A stretch of DNA of 64,000 bases from CAVTAE01 sp051649365 (GCA_051649365.1 JBOFGY010000135.1:12415-76414), one strand, 5' to 3'; positions 41,931 through 51,184 are shown, counted from the stretch's first letter. Translations and numbers: made by a program. The notes: generated by a model from the letters alone, not told the origin.

Positions 41931-42584
41931 GTGCGACTCCTTCAGAACTTGCTCGAGAACAACAGGCGTTGGTCCGAGGATATGCGTGCGATTACGCCGG
42001 ATTACTTCGAGCGTCTGGTAGGGCAGCAAACCCCTGAATATCTTTGGATTGGTTGCTCAGATAGCCGTGTACCCGCCAATCAAATTATTGGGCTTGCTCC
42101 AGGCGAAATTTTTGTTCACCGCAATGTCGCCAATGTTGTCGTTCATACCGATTTTAATTGTCTTTCGGTTTTGCAATACGCGATTGATATTCTTGAAGTA
42201 AAACACGTGATGGTCTGTGGTCATTATGGTTGTGGTGGTGTGCGTGCGGCAACGCAGCCCACACAGTTTGGACTTGTTGATAATTGGTTTCGCCACGTGC
42301 GCGATGTCGCGCAGAAATATCAAGTGATTCTAGATAGATACAAAGACGAAGACGAAAAACTAAAAAAACTTTGTGAACTCAATGTGATTGAACAAGCCTA
42401 TAACGTGTGTCACACGACGATTGTGCAAAACGCTTGGCAGCGTGGGCAAGCCTTGGCGGTGCATGGTTGGATTTATGACTTACATGACGGGTTAATTCGT
42501 GACTTAAACATCACGATAACAAACGCAAATGAAATCTCGTCGGCGTATCGTATGGCGACGGAGAATGAATTCGTTTTAACCTAA
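41931..42584 (+). CDS. Beta-class carbonic anhydrase
   Basis: The 217-residue enzyme interconverts CO2 and bicarbonate. The zinc ligands are Cys42 (WIGCSDSRVPAN), His98 and Cys101 (VMVCGHYGCGGVRAA), with the Asp44-Arg46 dyad. HRNVANVV follows the first motif. It resembles E. coli Can. The start is GTG at 41931, with TAGGCT 6 nt upstream and no SD, so it is likely leaderless. An SbtA-SbtB bicarbonate uptake pair lies 1 kb away on the other strand. Confidence 0.96.
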   Translation: MRLLQNLLENNRRWSEDMRAITPDYFERLVGQQTPEYLWIGCSDSRVPANQIIGLAPGEIFVHRNVANVVVHTDFNCLSVLQYAIDILEVKHVMVCGHYGCGGVRAATQPTQFGLVDNWFRHVRDVAQKYQVILDRYKDEDEKLKKLCELNVIEQAYNVCHTTIVQNAWQRGQALAVHGWIYDLHDGLIRDLNITITNANEISSAYRMATENEFVLT

Positions 42585-42656
42585 TGTCTATCTTAAAACT
42601 CAAATCACACTGTTTACAGAAAACAAATGCGTAAGGTTTTAGGATAAGCTTTTAAC

Positions 42657-43118
42657 ATGGGTTATCTCAGCGATTTGCGGAAACTTGTTGGCTCTATACC
42701 CCTTATTGTTGCAGGTGCGTCGGTTGTTGTGATGGACGAACAAAATCGTGTGCTGCTAGGTCGGCGTTCAGATAATGGTTTTTGGTCTCCGCCTGCTGGC
42801 TCGAGTGAACTAGGTGAATCCCTCGAGCAAACTGCCAGGCGTGAACTTTTTGAAGAAACAGGACTCGAGGCTGGAAACCTAGAGTTACTAACTATATTTT
42901 CAGGTGTGGAGTTTTTTTACCAGTATCCACACGGTGACCAAATTTATAACGTTGCTGCCGCTTATTTGACAAGGGATGTGCGCGGTTCTCTCATGGCTGA
43001 TGGTATAGAAACAAGAGAGCTTCGTTATTTTCATCTTCAGGATTTGCCGATGGAAAATGGCCCGATTGAGCGGGCCCTGTTTCGGTTATTGCAAGAAAAG
43101 TTTGCTACTCGAGATTAA
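42657..43118 (+). CDS. Nudix hydrolase
   Basis: The 153-residue protein has the Nudix box GSSELGESLEQTARRELFEE followed by TGL, matching Gx5Ex7REUxEExGU. An N-terminal IVAGASVVVMDEQNRVLLGR strand precedes it. It hydrolyses a nucleoside diphosphate linked to another group, and the substrate is not predictable. A TAGGAT box lies 11 nt upstream of the ATG. The 60 nt before the gene hold an ACAGAAAACAAATG repeat that also occurs near 19650. Confidence 0.93.
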   Translation: MGYLSDLRKLVGSIPLIVAGASVVVMDEQNRVLLGRRSDNGFWSPPAGSSELGESLEQTARRELFEETGLEAGNLELLTIFSGVEFFYQYPHGDQIYNVAAAYLTRDVRGSLMADGIETRELRYFHLQDLPMENGPIERALFRLLQEKFATRD

Positions 43119-43178
43119 TACTTAACGCTGGCTCGAGTTCAGCGATACTCACTTCAAATCGTTTTGCGAATTTCATCA

Positions 43179-43478
43179 TTAAACGTACTTGTCACCGCGC
43201 ACGACTTCAACATCTGTAACATAAGCAATCAGTGCGTAGTTTGTAAAATAGCGTTTTGCTAAGTGCTCTAAAATTTTATCTGCTACGGCTGCACTCACCA
43301 CCGTTTCAACTTTGAGATTGCTCTCAATATCACTGCTGCGTAAGCCGCGTGTGCCTTCACCGCGCACGTCGCTGATGGTGTAGCCTTTGGCACCAAGGCG
43401 TTTGAGGTCGGCGAGCAGGAAATGCTCGAGCACGGCCTCGGCGATAATGGTGACGAGTTTGAGCGTTACGGTCTGCAT
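43179..43478 (-). CDS. sbtB: SbtB-like PII protein
   Basis: The 99-residue protein has the PII fold: VTLKLVTIIAEAVLEHFLLA, then LKRLGAKGYTISDVRGEGTR with a short T loop, and VVSAAVADKILEHLAKRYF. It ends VEVVRGDKYV without the C-terminal redox disulphide of some cyanobacterial SbtB. It sits 47 nt behind sbtA on the same strand. In cyanobacteria SbtB binds adenyl nucleotides and blocks SbtA, so a regulatory role is expected. Confidence 0.88.
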   Translation of the reverse strand: MQTVTLKLVTIIAEAVLEHFLLADLKRLGAKGYTISDVRGEGTRGLRSSDIESNLKVETVVSAAVADKILEHLAKRYFTNYALIAYVTDVEVVRGDKYV

Positions 43479-43525
43479 GGGAAACCTGTAAAGAGTAAAG
43501 AGTGAAGAGTGAAGAGTGAAAACAT

Positions 43526-44506
43526 TTAGACTCCGTAGATGCGCTTGGCGAGTTCGTACATTAGGGGAATGCCGATGGTTAAGTTAAACGGAAAAGTGAT
43601 GGCGAGTGAGGCAGTTAGATAATAACTTGGATTAGCTTGGGGCAGTGCGATTCTCACGGCGGCAGGGGCTGCGATATAAGACGCGCTGGCTGCAAGAACT
43701 GCGAGAATCGTTGCGCCGCCCATGCTAAGCCCTGCAAACTTGCCGGCAAAGAGTCCAATAACACCATGAAGAATTGGCATAAAGATACCAAATGCGAGTA
43801 AGAATCTCCCTGCTTTGCGAAGGTCAGCAAAACGTTTTGCTGTAACCATACCCAGTTCGAGTAAAAACAGGGTTAGTGCGCCACGAAAGGGGTCAGCAAA
43901 AAAAGGTGCTACGGGTTCAAAGCCTTCTTTGCCTGCGAGTAACCCCATGAGGACACCACCCACCAAAAGCAAAATACTTCGCCCCGCTAAAATTTCGTGC
44001 AGGACTTCTCCCCAGGGTGCGCCTTCGCCAGTTTCTTTGGCAAGTGAGCGGTTGGCAATCACGAGCGCAATTAAGATAGCAGGAATCTCGAGCAGCGCAA
44101 CAAGTGTGGGCATAAAACCTTCAAAGCTCGCGCCGGCATTGCTTAAAAAGTTTTGCACGGCAATAAACGTAACCGCAGAGACTGAGCCGTAATGTGCAGC
44201 GAGTGCGGCGGCGTTCGCTACATCTAGGCCTCCAAATTTCCTTGCTACAAAATAACTCCAGAAAGGAATAACGCAGCCAAGCACGAGTGTGGCAAGTGCA
44301 GATTTCCAAAAAATACTAAACGGTGTTTGTGAAAGCTCTACACCGCCTTTAAGCCCAATCGCCAGGAGCAGATAGATAGATAGAGTTGTGTAAAGTTCTG
44401 CGGGAAGTTTGAGGTCACTCTTGACGAGCGTAGCGACAATGCCGAGTGCGAACGCGAGCACGACAGGGGAGAAGAGATTGAGGCGGAGGAGTTCTAGGGT
44501 GTCCAT
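43526..44506 (-). CDS. sbtA: Sodium-dependent bicarbonate transporter SbtA
   Basis: The 326-residue membrane protein has about ten helices in two inverted repeats typical of SbtA (DUF897): PVVLAFALGIVATLVKSDLK, YTTLSIYLLLAIGLKGGVEL, AALAAHYGSVSAVTFIAVQN, and the second-half ASASYIAAPAAVRIALPQAN. These carry the sodium/bicarbonate-site Ser/Thr stretches. It takes up bicarbonate with sodium. It starts 3 nt after the pfkA stop and sbtB follows, giving a pfkA-sbtA-sbtB unit. Confidence 0.92.
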   Translation of the reverse strand: MDTLELLRLNLFSPVVLAFALGIVATLVKSDLKLPAELYTTLSIYLLLAIGLKGGVELSQTPFSIFWKSALATLVLGCVIPFWSYFVARKFGGLDVANAAALAAHYGSVSAVTFIAVQNFLSNAGASFEGFMPTLVALLEIPAILIALVIANRSLAKETGEGAPWGEVLHEILAGRSILLLVGGVLMGLLAGKEGFEPVAPFFADPFRGALTLFLLELGMVTAKRFADLRKAGRFLLAFGIFMPILHGVIGLFAGKFAGLSMGGATILAVLAASASYIAAPAAVRIALPQANPSYYLTASLAITFPFNLTIGIPLMYELAKRIYGV

Positions 44507-44509
44507 TCG

Positions 44510-45526
44510 CTAAATGGCCAGCACTTTGGCAATTTCATAAAGTTGCATGTCCATCTCTTTCTTCTTGCCAAACACTTCGGTGAGGGGTACGAAGACGGTG
44601 CCGCGTTTATCTACAGCGACCATTACGCCACTTTGTCCCTCGAGCAATCCCTCGACGGCCATATAGCCAAGGCGCGAGGCGAGTACGCGGTCGCGCGTGG
44701 ACGGGCTGCCACCACGCTGCATGTGACCCAAAATACTCGAGCGCACTTCGTAGCCACAACTGGCTTCGAGTTGTTTTTGCAAGGCTAGTGCGCCACCAGG
44801 ATAGGCACCTTCAGCTACGACGATGATGCTCGAGCTTTTACCGCGTTCCTTGGCGTTAATCACTTGCGCGACAATTTCTTCAGGTGGCATGTGCAGTTCG
44901 GGTAAGAGAATAACTTCAGCACCGCCGGCCACACCTACATTAAGGGCAATCTGCCCCGAGTGTCTGCCCATGACCTCGACCAGAAAAAGTCTGTCGTGGC
45001 TTGCGGCGGTATCGCGCAGGCGGTCAATGGCCTCGAGGGCGATGTTCATGGCCGTGTTAAAACCAATCGAGACATCCGTGCCATAAATATCATTATCAAT
45101 GGTGCCAGGAATGCCCACGACAGCGATGCCATGCTCTTCGTGGAGTTTAGTAGCACCACGAAACGAGCCGTCACCCCCAATCACTATAAGCCCTTCGATA
45201 CCACGTTTCTTGAGGTGTTGAGCGGCAATAGCCCTGCCTTCGGGTTCGTAAAAAGCCATACAGCGAGCCGTTTTGAGAATCGTACCGCCACGCTGAATAA
45301 TGTTGGCAACGCTGCGCGGCCCGAGTTCCTCGATAGTGTCATCAATGAGTCCCTGATAGCCGCGGTAAGAGGCGGAAACACGCAGACCTTCGTAAATGGC
45401 TGTACGAACCACGGCGCGGATGGCAGCGTTCATTCCTGGAGCATCGCCTCCACTGGTGAGTACAGCAATATGGTTAGGGTTTTTTCGTTTGGAAGAGGAT
45501 TTTTTAGAGGCAGCCTTCGCAGTCAT
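44510..45526 (-). CDS. pfkA: ATP-dependent 6-phosphofructokinase
   Basis: The 338-residue glycolytic enzyme has VLTSGGDAPGMNAAIRAVVR, the IVIGGDGSFRGA nucleotide loop, the catalytic PGTIDNDIYGTD segment and VEVMGRHSGQIAL, then GHMQRGGSPSTRDR. A Lys/Ser-rich N-terminal tail (about 15 residues) is extra. A TATACT box lies 8 nt before the ATG (45535-45540) with no SD, so the transcript is likely leaderless. It is followed by sbtA within 3 nt, an odd partner for a glycolytic gene. Confidence 0.96.
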   Translation of the reverse strand: MTAKAASKKSSSKRKNPNHIAVLTSGGDAPGMNAAIRAVVRTAIYEGLRVSASYRGYQGLIDDTIEELGPRSVANIIQRGGTILKTARCMAFYEPEGRAIAAQHLKKRGIEGLIVIGGDGSFRGATKLHEEHGIAVVGIPGTIDNDIYGTDVSIGFNTAMNIALEAIDRLRDTAASHDRLFLVEVMGRHSGQIALNVGVAGGAEVILLPELHMPPEEIVAQVINAKERGKSSSIIVVAEGAYPGGALALQKQLEASCGYEVRSSILGHMQRGGSPSTRDRVLASRLGYMAVEGLLEGQSGVMVAVDKRGTVFVPLTEVFGKKKEMDMQLYEIAKVLAI

Positions 45527-45849
45527 AGGGCAATAGTATAACTAAACAAAGTTAGGTCGTTCTTGCTTGGAAAGCGTCACGGACGAGGTTCAGCTCTTTT
45601 CATCAAGGACAAAGATGAGGGAAGAGGGACACGCTATTTTTATTTGCAGACTAAAAACCAAAAGTCTGCAATTTTTAGGTTTTTAGCATTTAGCTTTCGG
45701 CTTTAAGCTATTCGGGTTATACATCTTGGTTTCGCCTTACGAAACAAATCTTTTTAGTACTATACACTTTCGTACTACATTGGACTCCTACTAAATCATG
45801 TGATGCAAGTGAATGACAGATGTGGATTCTTAGAGTAAAATGGCACATT
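45527..45849. other. Gene-free stretch between pfkA and the helical protein
   Basis: It holds the pfkA promoter and, at 45644-45671, the hairpin TTGCAGACT-N10-AGTCTGCAA followed by TTTTTAGGTTTTT on the plus strand. No plus-strand gene lies before that hairpin, so it may close a short untranslated RNA or a decayed gene. Confidence 0.5.
45644..45684 (+). terminator. Hairpin with T tract and no upstream gene
   Basis: TTGCAGACT (45644-45652) pairs with AGTCTGCAA (45663-45671) and a T-rich tail follows. Only 103 nt separate it from the pfkA promoter, which is divergent. Confidence 0.6.
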
Positions 45850-46785
45850 ATGCCCTTATTCCCTTCTCATCTATTCCGCTTTCCTAAAAAGGAGCGACCT
45901 CCGCTTTCAAACCTTCTTCCCTTGAAAAAACTGAACGCGTCTGCTCCTATAGATACATCCTTTCAAGACCTTGTTGATAGTCTCGAGACTGCCCTACCCA
46001 CCGATGCTAGCCTGCATCCAGCCATGCTAAAACTATCCCGCTACCTCGAGAAGCAGCCTGAAGCCCTCTTTACCCTTCAACGTAATTACGACAAGGCAGT
46101 GCAAACCCTACATACGCTCAAAGGGTATTCAAAGCAATCCGTTTCGCACACACCGCAACCCGCCCAAGAGCAGCTTCGTTATGTGCAAAATTTTGTCACG
46201 ACCCTCGAGCAGCAGTGGCAAGACCTCGAGCGCGAACTCGCAGCCTTGCCTGATAAAGTTATGGCTCTGCGGGGTTTGTTACACAACCTTAAGGCCTCCT
46301 ACCGAGGTCATCCAGATTATCCCGCACCCGAAGCGGTTTTTCGGTATCTCGAGGGAGACCTTGATGACCTTAACGTGAGGCTGCAAGGCAAAGACCTAGT
46401 CTCAGTGTTGGGTGCCTTTGAAATCTTACAAGCACAGTTCACGCTCGTCAAAGAAAGCCTCAAGGTTTTAATGGGGGCAGATAGCCACCTAGACAGCCTG
46501 GAATCCCAGTTACCCCATTGGCAAGTACGCGGCTTTGACCTACAACACTTTACCGAGCGTATTCCTGACGTGCGCCAAGACCTGGTGATTGCCTTAGGGC
46601 TTATTAAACAAGGCGAATATAAAGTGTTAGATGCTCAAGTAGACGCTGTGCTCGAGCATGTTGGTGAACTCTTAGAAGGCGTGCGCCAACTCCTAGAAGG
46701 GGAGAGCCTGACGACCTCGAGGACGCTCTCGCCTTTAGAAGAAACAACGCTGACGAGCACTACTAGTTTAGACGAAAATCTCTGA
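45850..46785 (+). CDS. Helical protein of unknown function
   Basis: From ATG 45850 the product has 311 residues (an in-frame ATG at 45820 would add ten). It is rich in Leu, Glu and Gln, with long amphipathic helices: QEQLRYVQNFVTTLEQQWQD, then LERELAALPDKVMALRGLL, and VDAVLEHVGELLEGVRQLLE near the end, suggesting a coiled coil. It has no signal or membrane segment. I recognise no family. It contains eight CTCGAG sites, so it is long resident in this genome. Confidence 0.8.
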   Translation: MPLFPSHLFRFPKKERPPLSNLLPLKKLNASAPIDTSFQDLVDSLETALPTDASLHPAMLKLSRYLEKQPEALFTLQRNYDKAVQTLHTLKGYSKQSVSHTPQPAQEQLRYVQNFVTTLEQQWQDLERELAALPDKVMALRGLLHNLKASYRGHPDYPAPEAVFRYLEGDLDDLNVRLQGKDLVSVLGAFEILQAQFTLVKESLKVLMGADSHLDSLESQLPHWQVRGFDLQHFTERIPDVRQDLVIALGLIKQGEYKVLDAQVDAVLEHVGELLEGVRQLLEGESLTTSRTLSPLEETTLTSTTSLDENL

Positions 46786-46844
46786 GGTAAGTCAATGTGA
46801 GATGTAAAACGTAAAACGTGAAATTTAACAACGACATTTACCTT

Positions 46845-47393
46845 TCACCTCTTATGCTCTACGCCTTCGTCTTTCTCAACTGGTTTGTCTTTCTCAACCG
46901 ACCAAAACATAAACCCTAAAGCCTCAATACCTGTGCTATCAGCATGACCCCATAGTCCGACGATGGTGCCTTGCCACAGCCCATTCTTTTGATGGAGGCT
47001 AAGCTGAAAATGTGTATCGCCACCTTTACCACCAAAGGTGTCAGATTGACTGCCGTCGCGGTAGTGAAAGCGCAAAGTGTCGAGATACCAACCACTCGAG
47101 CCACTAAGTCCACTTAAACTACTGAGTCCACCTAGACCACTGAGTCCACTTAGACCACTGAGTCCAGCAAAGCTTTGCCAGGTATCTTTAGCTGCGCCAA
47201 TACTGCAATGGTTTGTTTCATTGTCTTCATTGACGTACTCGAGCTTAAGCCCGTGAATAAGATGCGTCGCTGCAATATGCAACGTTGTAAGTTTGCAGTT
47301 TTCAGGTACCTGACAAATAAAACGTTTTCCTATGGGCTCTGGTGTACCGACAAGCGCAGAAAAGTGTAAGTCATTAGGACCAGGGCGAGTCAT
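46845..47393 (-). CDS. Jacalin-like lectin domain protein with Gly-Leu-Ser repeat insert
   Basis: The 182-residue protein shows a jacalin-type beta prism: FICQVPENCKLTTLHIAATH, then GLKLEYVNEDNETNHCSIG, the SDTFGGKGGDTHFQLSLHQK segment, and GLWGHADSTGIEALGFMFW. Between them lies a low-complexity insert (SFAGLSGLSGLSGLGGLSSL) encoded by 9-bp-type tandem repeats (47095-47165). Jacalin domains bind sugars, but no signal peptide is present, so the lectin would be cytosolic. The tail is charged. Stop and last codons lie in a repeat block. Confidence 0.75.
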   Translation of the reverse strand: MTRPGPNDLHFSALVGTPEPIGKRFICQVPENCKLTTLHIAATHLIHGLKLEYVNEDNETNHCSIGAAKDTWQSFAGLSGLSGLSGLGGLSSLSGLSGSSGWYLDTLRFHYRDGSQSDTFGGKGGDTHFQLSLHQKNGLWQGTIVGLWGHADSTGIEALGFMFWSVEKDKPVEKDEGVEHKR

Positions 47394-47468
47394 GGTGAAG
47401 ATAGTAACCCAAAATAGGTAGATAGCAGAGGGCGAGTGTGCTTAAACTTAAAAGCTTAGCTCTGTGCC

Positions 47469-49052
47469 TTAAGCCTCTGACTTAGCTATCTCGTGCAGGA
47501 TGCGCCACAGTAAATCAGGTAATACCTCAAACGCATAGGGCATGTGAACCCGCTCGAGCCTCTGATGATAATCCTTGCCCCACGGCCCGACGTTGACAAT
47601 TGGACAACTGAGTTTATTCTCTACAACTGTTTGCAAAACAGGCATATGTGAAGCTACAAACCCTTGTGCGTCGTGACCGTCTGTCGGACAGAAAAAACTC
47701 ATGTCTGAAATGCCATCAAAAAACGGACGAATTGAAATAGGATAGGGTGTTGCCTTGATCTCACCCTTGATGATATCAAGCAACGCTGAATCCTCTACTG
47801 TGTCACACTCTGACCTCGAGTAATACGGTGGCGCGAAACCAATTACCGCGGCGGGTCCCTCGAGCGAGGCGAGTTTGACAAGTTCTTGTGTGATGGCGTT
47901 GCAACGGTCAACCACTTCGGCGTTGGGAAGGGTCTCGCGTAAAATTTTTTCTACACTTTTTGCATTCACTGCTTTCGCTCGCGCTAATAAATCTGCAAAG
48001 GTAATAACGGTGGGTGTAAGTTGAAAATTTATTTTTATATCGGTTCGCTCTACAAAACCTTTCGCGCGTCCAGTAAGTTTTTGTAGGGTGGACTCGAGAC
48101 TTTCTTTTGCAAGTGTTTGAAACATTTCTAAAACGTCTTGCGGTGTGCGGTGGTGCGTGAGGACATTGACGGCGCAGAAGCTCGAGGCAGGTGTAGTCAC
48201 GTCGTAGTGTGTTCGGTTGTCGCGTTGATAGAGAACAGTAGGCGGTGCTGGATAATCTTTTCTTCCTGCTGCGTCTCCATACATCGGATTAGACTCGAGT
48301 CTCGAAACAAATTCGGATGCAAGCAAAGCCGGGTTCACACCATCAAACGGCGCACCTACATGTGTCGGGCGACCCACAAACAAAACGAAGGGCAGAAGTT
48401 TTCCAACACTGCCCAAAAAGATTGCTGCCTCGGCAGAAACATCTAGGTTGATGGCTAGCTCGAGCCGGAGTTCAAACTTTTTACAAACCTCTGGCAACTG
48501 TTGCACTACAGATTTCATGCCATGTGAGGCGACTTCTTCATCAGGCACAGTGATAAATAAAAGATTGCCCGGTGGATTGGGGAGCTTACTCCATTCCTCG
48601 AGTAACGCTAGCCCAACGGCTAAACCACTTTTCATATCGAGCATTCCGCGTCCCGGTAAAAAATCACCGGATTCAAATTCTTGCAAGGCTTGTGGATTCG
48701 TTCCACTTTTTCGTAAATCGGTGACGAGTTCAGCAAGAAGCTCGGTTGGTTTACAGGCAAACGGTTGGAGCATCCCGTAATTCTCTGTACTCACTGTATC
48801 AAAGTGACCTGTCAGAATAATTGTTTTTTCGCCTTTCCCTTTAACAAGCGCAAAGAGGCTCGAGCGTTCAAAGGTGTCATCCAACGTTTTCTCTGTCCAA
48901 ACATGCTGCGGGTTTTTCTGGAAATAATCCCAAGAAGATAAAACGTTTTTGAAGTGTGTCGCAAAGTTTTTTTCACCTTGGCTGTTGGTGATGCTGCCAA
49001 ACTCCGTAAGTTGAATAGCAAGCTCTTTACTCCTACTAGAAAATATAGACAT
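47469..49052 (-). CDS. M20-family peptidase, RocB-like
   Basis: From ATG 49052 the product has 527 residues. M20 features: TIILTGHFDTVS with the first metal His and Asp, PGRGMLDMKSGLAVGLALL with the bridging Asp, ITVPDEEVASHGMKSVVQ with the catalytic Glu pair, and the long C-terminal part with PYYSRSECD and NVGPWGKDYHQRLERVHMPY. It resembles the RocB group, described in arginine catabolism without a proven reaction. TATACT lies 8 nt before this ATG, with no SD, so a leaderless start is likelier than an upstream in-frame codon. Confidence 0.88.
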   Translation of the reverse strand: MSIFSSRSKELAIQLTEFGSITNSQGEKNFATHFKNVLSSWDYFQKNPQHVWTEKTLDDTFERSSLFALVKGKGEKTIILTGHFDTVSTENYGMLQPFACKPTELLAELVTDLRKSGTNPQALQEFESGDFLPGRGMLDMKSGLAVGLALLEEWSKLPNPPGNLLFITVPDEEVASHGMKSVVQQLPEVCKKFELRLELAINLDVSAEAAIFLGSVGKLLPFVLFVGRPTHVGAPFDGVNPALLASEFVSRLESNPMYGDAAGRKDYPAPPTVLYQRDNRTHYDVTTPASSFCAVNVLTHHRTPQDVLEMFQTLAKESLESTLQKLTGRAKGFVERTDIKINFQLTPTVITFADLLARAKAVNAKSVEKILRETLPNAEVVDRCNAITQELVKLASLEGPAAVIGFAPPYYSRSECDTVEDSALLDIIKGEIKATPYPISIRPFFDGISDMSFFCPTDGHDAQGFVASHMPVLQTVVENKLSCPIVNVGPWGKDYHQRLERVHMPYAFEVLPDLLWRILHEIAKSEA

Positions 49053-49210
49053 ATAACGAGAGTATATAGGAGCAAGTGTGCCGCAGTCTAAATTTTTGAA
49101 GGATTCGGTTTTTTGATAAAAGAATTTACGAAAGGAAAACATTCAAGTCTCGAGCTAAATCTTACAGCAGAGACCTTGGTGTTGGTAGTAGAATATTTCT
49201 TTAGATTTCT

Positions 49211-50011
49211 ATGGCGATTCTCGAGCTCGAGACTAAACCTTTTCACCGCATTCAGTTTATGAATGCTGGTAAACGTGGTGGCACAGTATCAGAAATGTTG
49301 CCGCTCTTGCGTGGGCGTGTAGACAAACTCCCTGACGGTTTAGAAGCTCTTTTGCTCACAAGTGATTTACAAGGCGTTGTAAATGTCTGGCAACCCAGAG
49401 GCACACGTTTACTTGGTGAAGCACTAGCTACAGAATACGCCATGTTAGCAGAAGAAGGCACGGTCCCTTGGCCAGAAAAAACAGGCGTGATTCTAGCGGG
49501 TGACTTTTATTCTGCACCTGGCGGTGACGAGCGGGGTGCCTCGGGCGATGTGCGCGCTGTATGGCAAGCGTTTGCAGAACGCTTTCGCTGGGTGGTTGGA
49601 GTGGAGGGAAATCATGATCGCTTTGGTACGAGCAAAGAACGTGACGCACTGATGCGTCTTCCAAACGTTCATCTTTTAGAAAACGATGTTGTGAAGCTAG
49701 ATAATATTGTGATAGCTGGTGTAAGTGGCATCATAGGTGACCCGAGCAAACCTGCACGCCGCGATGAAGTGGAGTTCGTGGCTGCGCTCGAGCTTGTCCT
49801 CGAAGAGTCTCCAGACATCTTGATTTTGCACCAAGGCCCCAACGGACATAAACAGCAGCGGGGTAGTGATTTGGTCAGAGAGATTTTGTTGCTTCAGCCT
49901 CCTAAACTCACTGTGTGCGGACACGTTCATTGGGAAGAACCGTTGGCGCGAATGGGTGAAGATAGTCAAGTGTTGAACGTGGATAGTCGGGCAGTTTTGC
50001 TGACCTTGTAG
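49211..50011 (+). CDS. Calcineurin-like metallophosphoesterase
   Basis: The 266-residue protein has the metallophosphoesterase motifs in order: LLTSDLQG, VILAGDFYS, VVGVEGNHDR with the GNHD motif, LLENDVVKLDNIVIAGVSGI, DILILHQGPNG, and TVCGHVHWE. The metal site is complete. It may act on nucleotides, phosphoproteins or nucleic acids, and nothing nearby tells which. The ATG at 49211 opens the longest frame, and two CTCGAG sites follow within the first ten codons. Confidence 0.88.
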   Translation: MAILELETKPFHRIQFMNAGKRGGTVSEMLPLLRGRVDKLPDGLEALLLTSDLQGVVNVWQPRGTRLLGEALATEYAMLAEEGTVPWPEKTGVILAGDFYSAPGGDERGASGDVRAVWQAFAERFRWVVGVEGNHDRFGTSKERDALMRLPNVHLLENDVVKLDNIVIAGVSGIIGDPSKPARRDEVEFVAALELVLEESPDILILHQGPNGHKQQRGSDLVREILLLQPPKLTVCGHVHWEEPLARMGEDSQVLNVDSRAVLLTL

Positions 50012-50101
50012 AAGTGAGATGTTGCTCGAGGTGCTTACAAAGAATAATATATGATTAAAAATATTGCAGAATGAATTTCTAATCATTTCTTTGGGAGGAA
50101 A

Positions 50102-51016
50102 ATGCTAAACGATAGAAATAGAATAAAATTTGCTTTCCTTCTCGAGAACTGGTCTTATAAAAAAGAGCAAAAGCCCAACACAGAGAATACCCGACGTGTA
50201 ATGCCAGAAGAGTATACAGAGGATATGGATGGAATTTTATTTTGTCCGATATGTTTCACGAACCTTATCCGTGTGCCTAAATATAAAGAGATATCTTCCA
50301 ACAAACGCAAACCATACTTTTCTCATTTACCTAAATACAGTGATATTCCGTGTGAATTGCGTTCAACCAAGCCAGAAGGGAGGAAGTACAACAATCAAGA
50401 AGAAGCTCTTCAAGCTATTGAAAACGAAGAGTTAGTAGTCATACATTCTTTTCAAGCTCATTGCCCAACTACGCCAAATAATTCCTCTAGCATTTATAAC
50501 CAAACTGTTGTTGAGGATCAACAAGGTCCATTAACTGAAGTGCCAATATCAAGGCACATAGGAAAAACTTTTCGTTTGCCAAGCAGAATTTCTACAGTGA
50601 ATAGTTTATGTAGGAATTTTGATAAAAATTTGGATAGGTATTTTTGTTTTCCCACCAGACGCTCAGCTGTTTTGCTGTACTATGCTCTTACAGACATTAA
50701 ACAGGTAAAGGAAACCAATGATGAACCAAAGCTTTATTTTGGAGTTATTAAAGAAATAGTTAGTTCTACTGAGAACCCTAAGCCCACTCACATCTTAATA
50801 ACTAAGCTGGAATATCCATTTGGTGAAGTCTGGGATTTCTCAATCAAGGATACTCAAGAAAACTAACTGGAAAAAGGTATTTCTAAAGATTCATTAGGTA
50901 GAGTTGTATTGTTCTGGGGGAAAATTGCTAAAAATTCTGGAGGTCTATGTATGAATAGACCTGGATGGGGAGAATATGCCTTACTTCCTGAAAAGTATAA
51001 TCATCATTTGCTTTAG
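50102..51016 (+). pseudogene. Zn-ribbon protein gene interrupted by an in-frame TAA
   Basis: The frame starts with ATG 50102 behind TGGGAGGAAA and runs 254 codons to TAA at 50864-50866. The same frame then continues 49 more codons to TAG at 51014, reading LEKGISKDSLGRVVLFWGKI, then CMNRPGWGEYALLPEKYN, which looks like genuine protein. The N-terminal half has a Cys-rich site (LFCPICFTNLIRVPKYK, then RKPYFSHLPKYSDIPCELR) reminiscent of the CoiA Zn-finger region. The base use is A+T-rich and it has only one CTCGAG, unlike neighbours, so it was probably acquired late. The nonsense codon seems recent. A functional 254-residue form cannot be excluded. Confidence 0.65.
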
Positions 51017-51184
51017 GTCAATTGCTGCCAACTCTTTCTCAACTTCTCAAACCGCTTATGTAACTCAGTAACCGCCACTTTAGAAATCAGCAACTGCTTC
51101 AGCCTTTCTATAAATCTCTTGTGTATGCGTGGATATTTGTTTGCCTAACGATTTGAGTTGCATATCAAATGTATGCTAGTTGCC

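Noticed and set aside
51017..51157. Minus-strand frame reading KYPRIHKRFIERLKQLL and HKRFEKLRKSWQQL
   Set aside because: About 42 codons without a start codon; it could be a gene remnant, but nothing identifies it.
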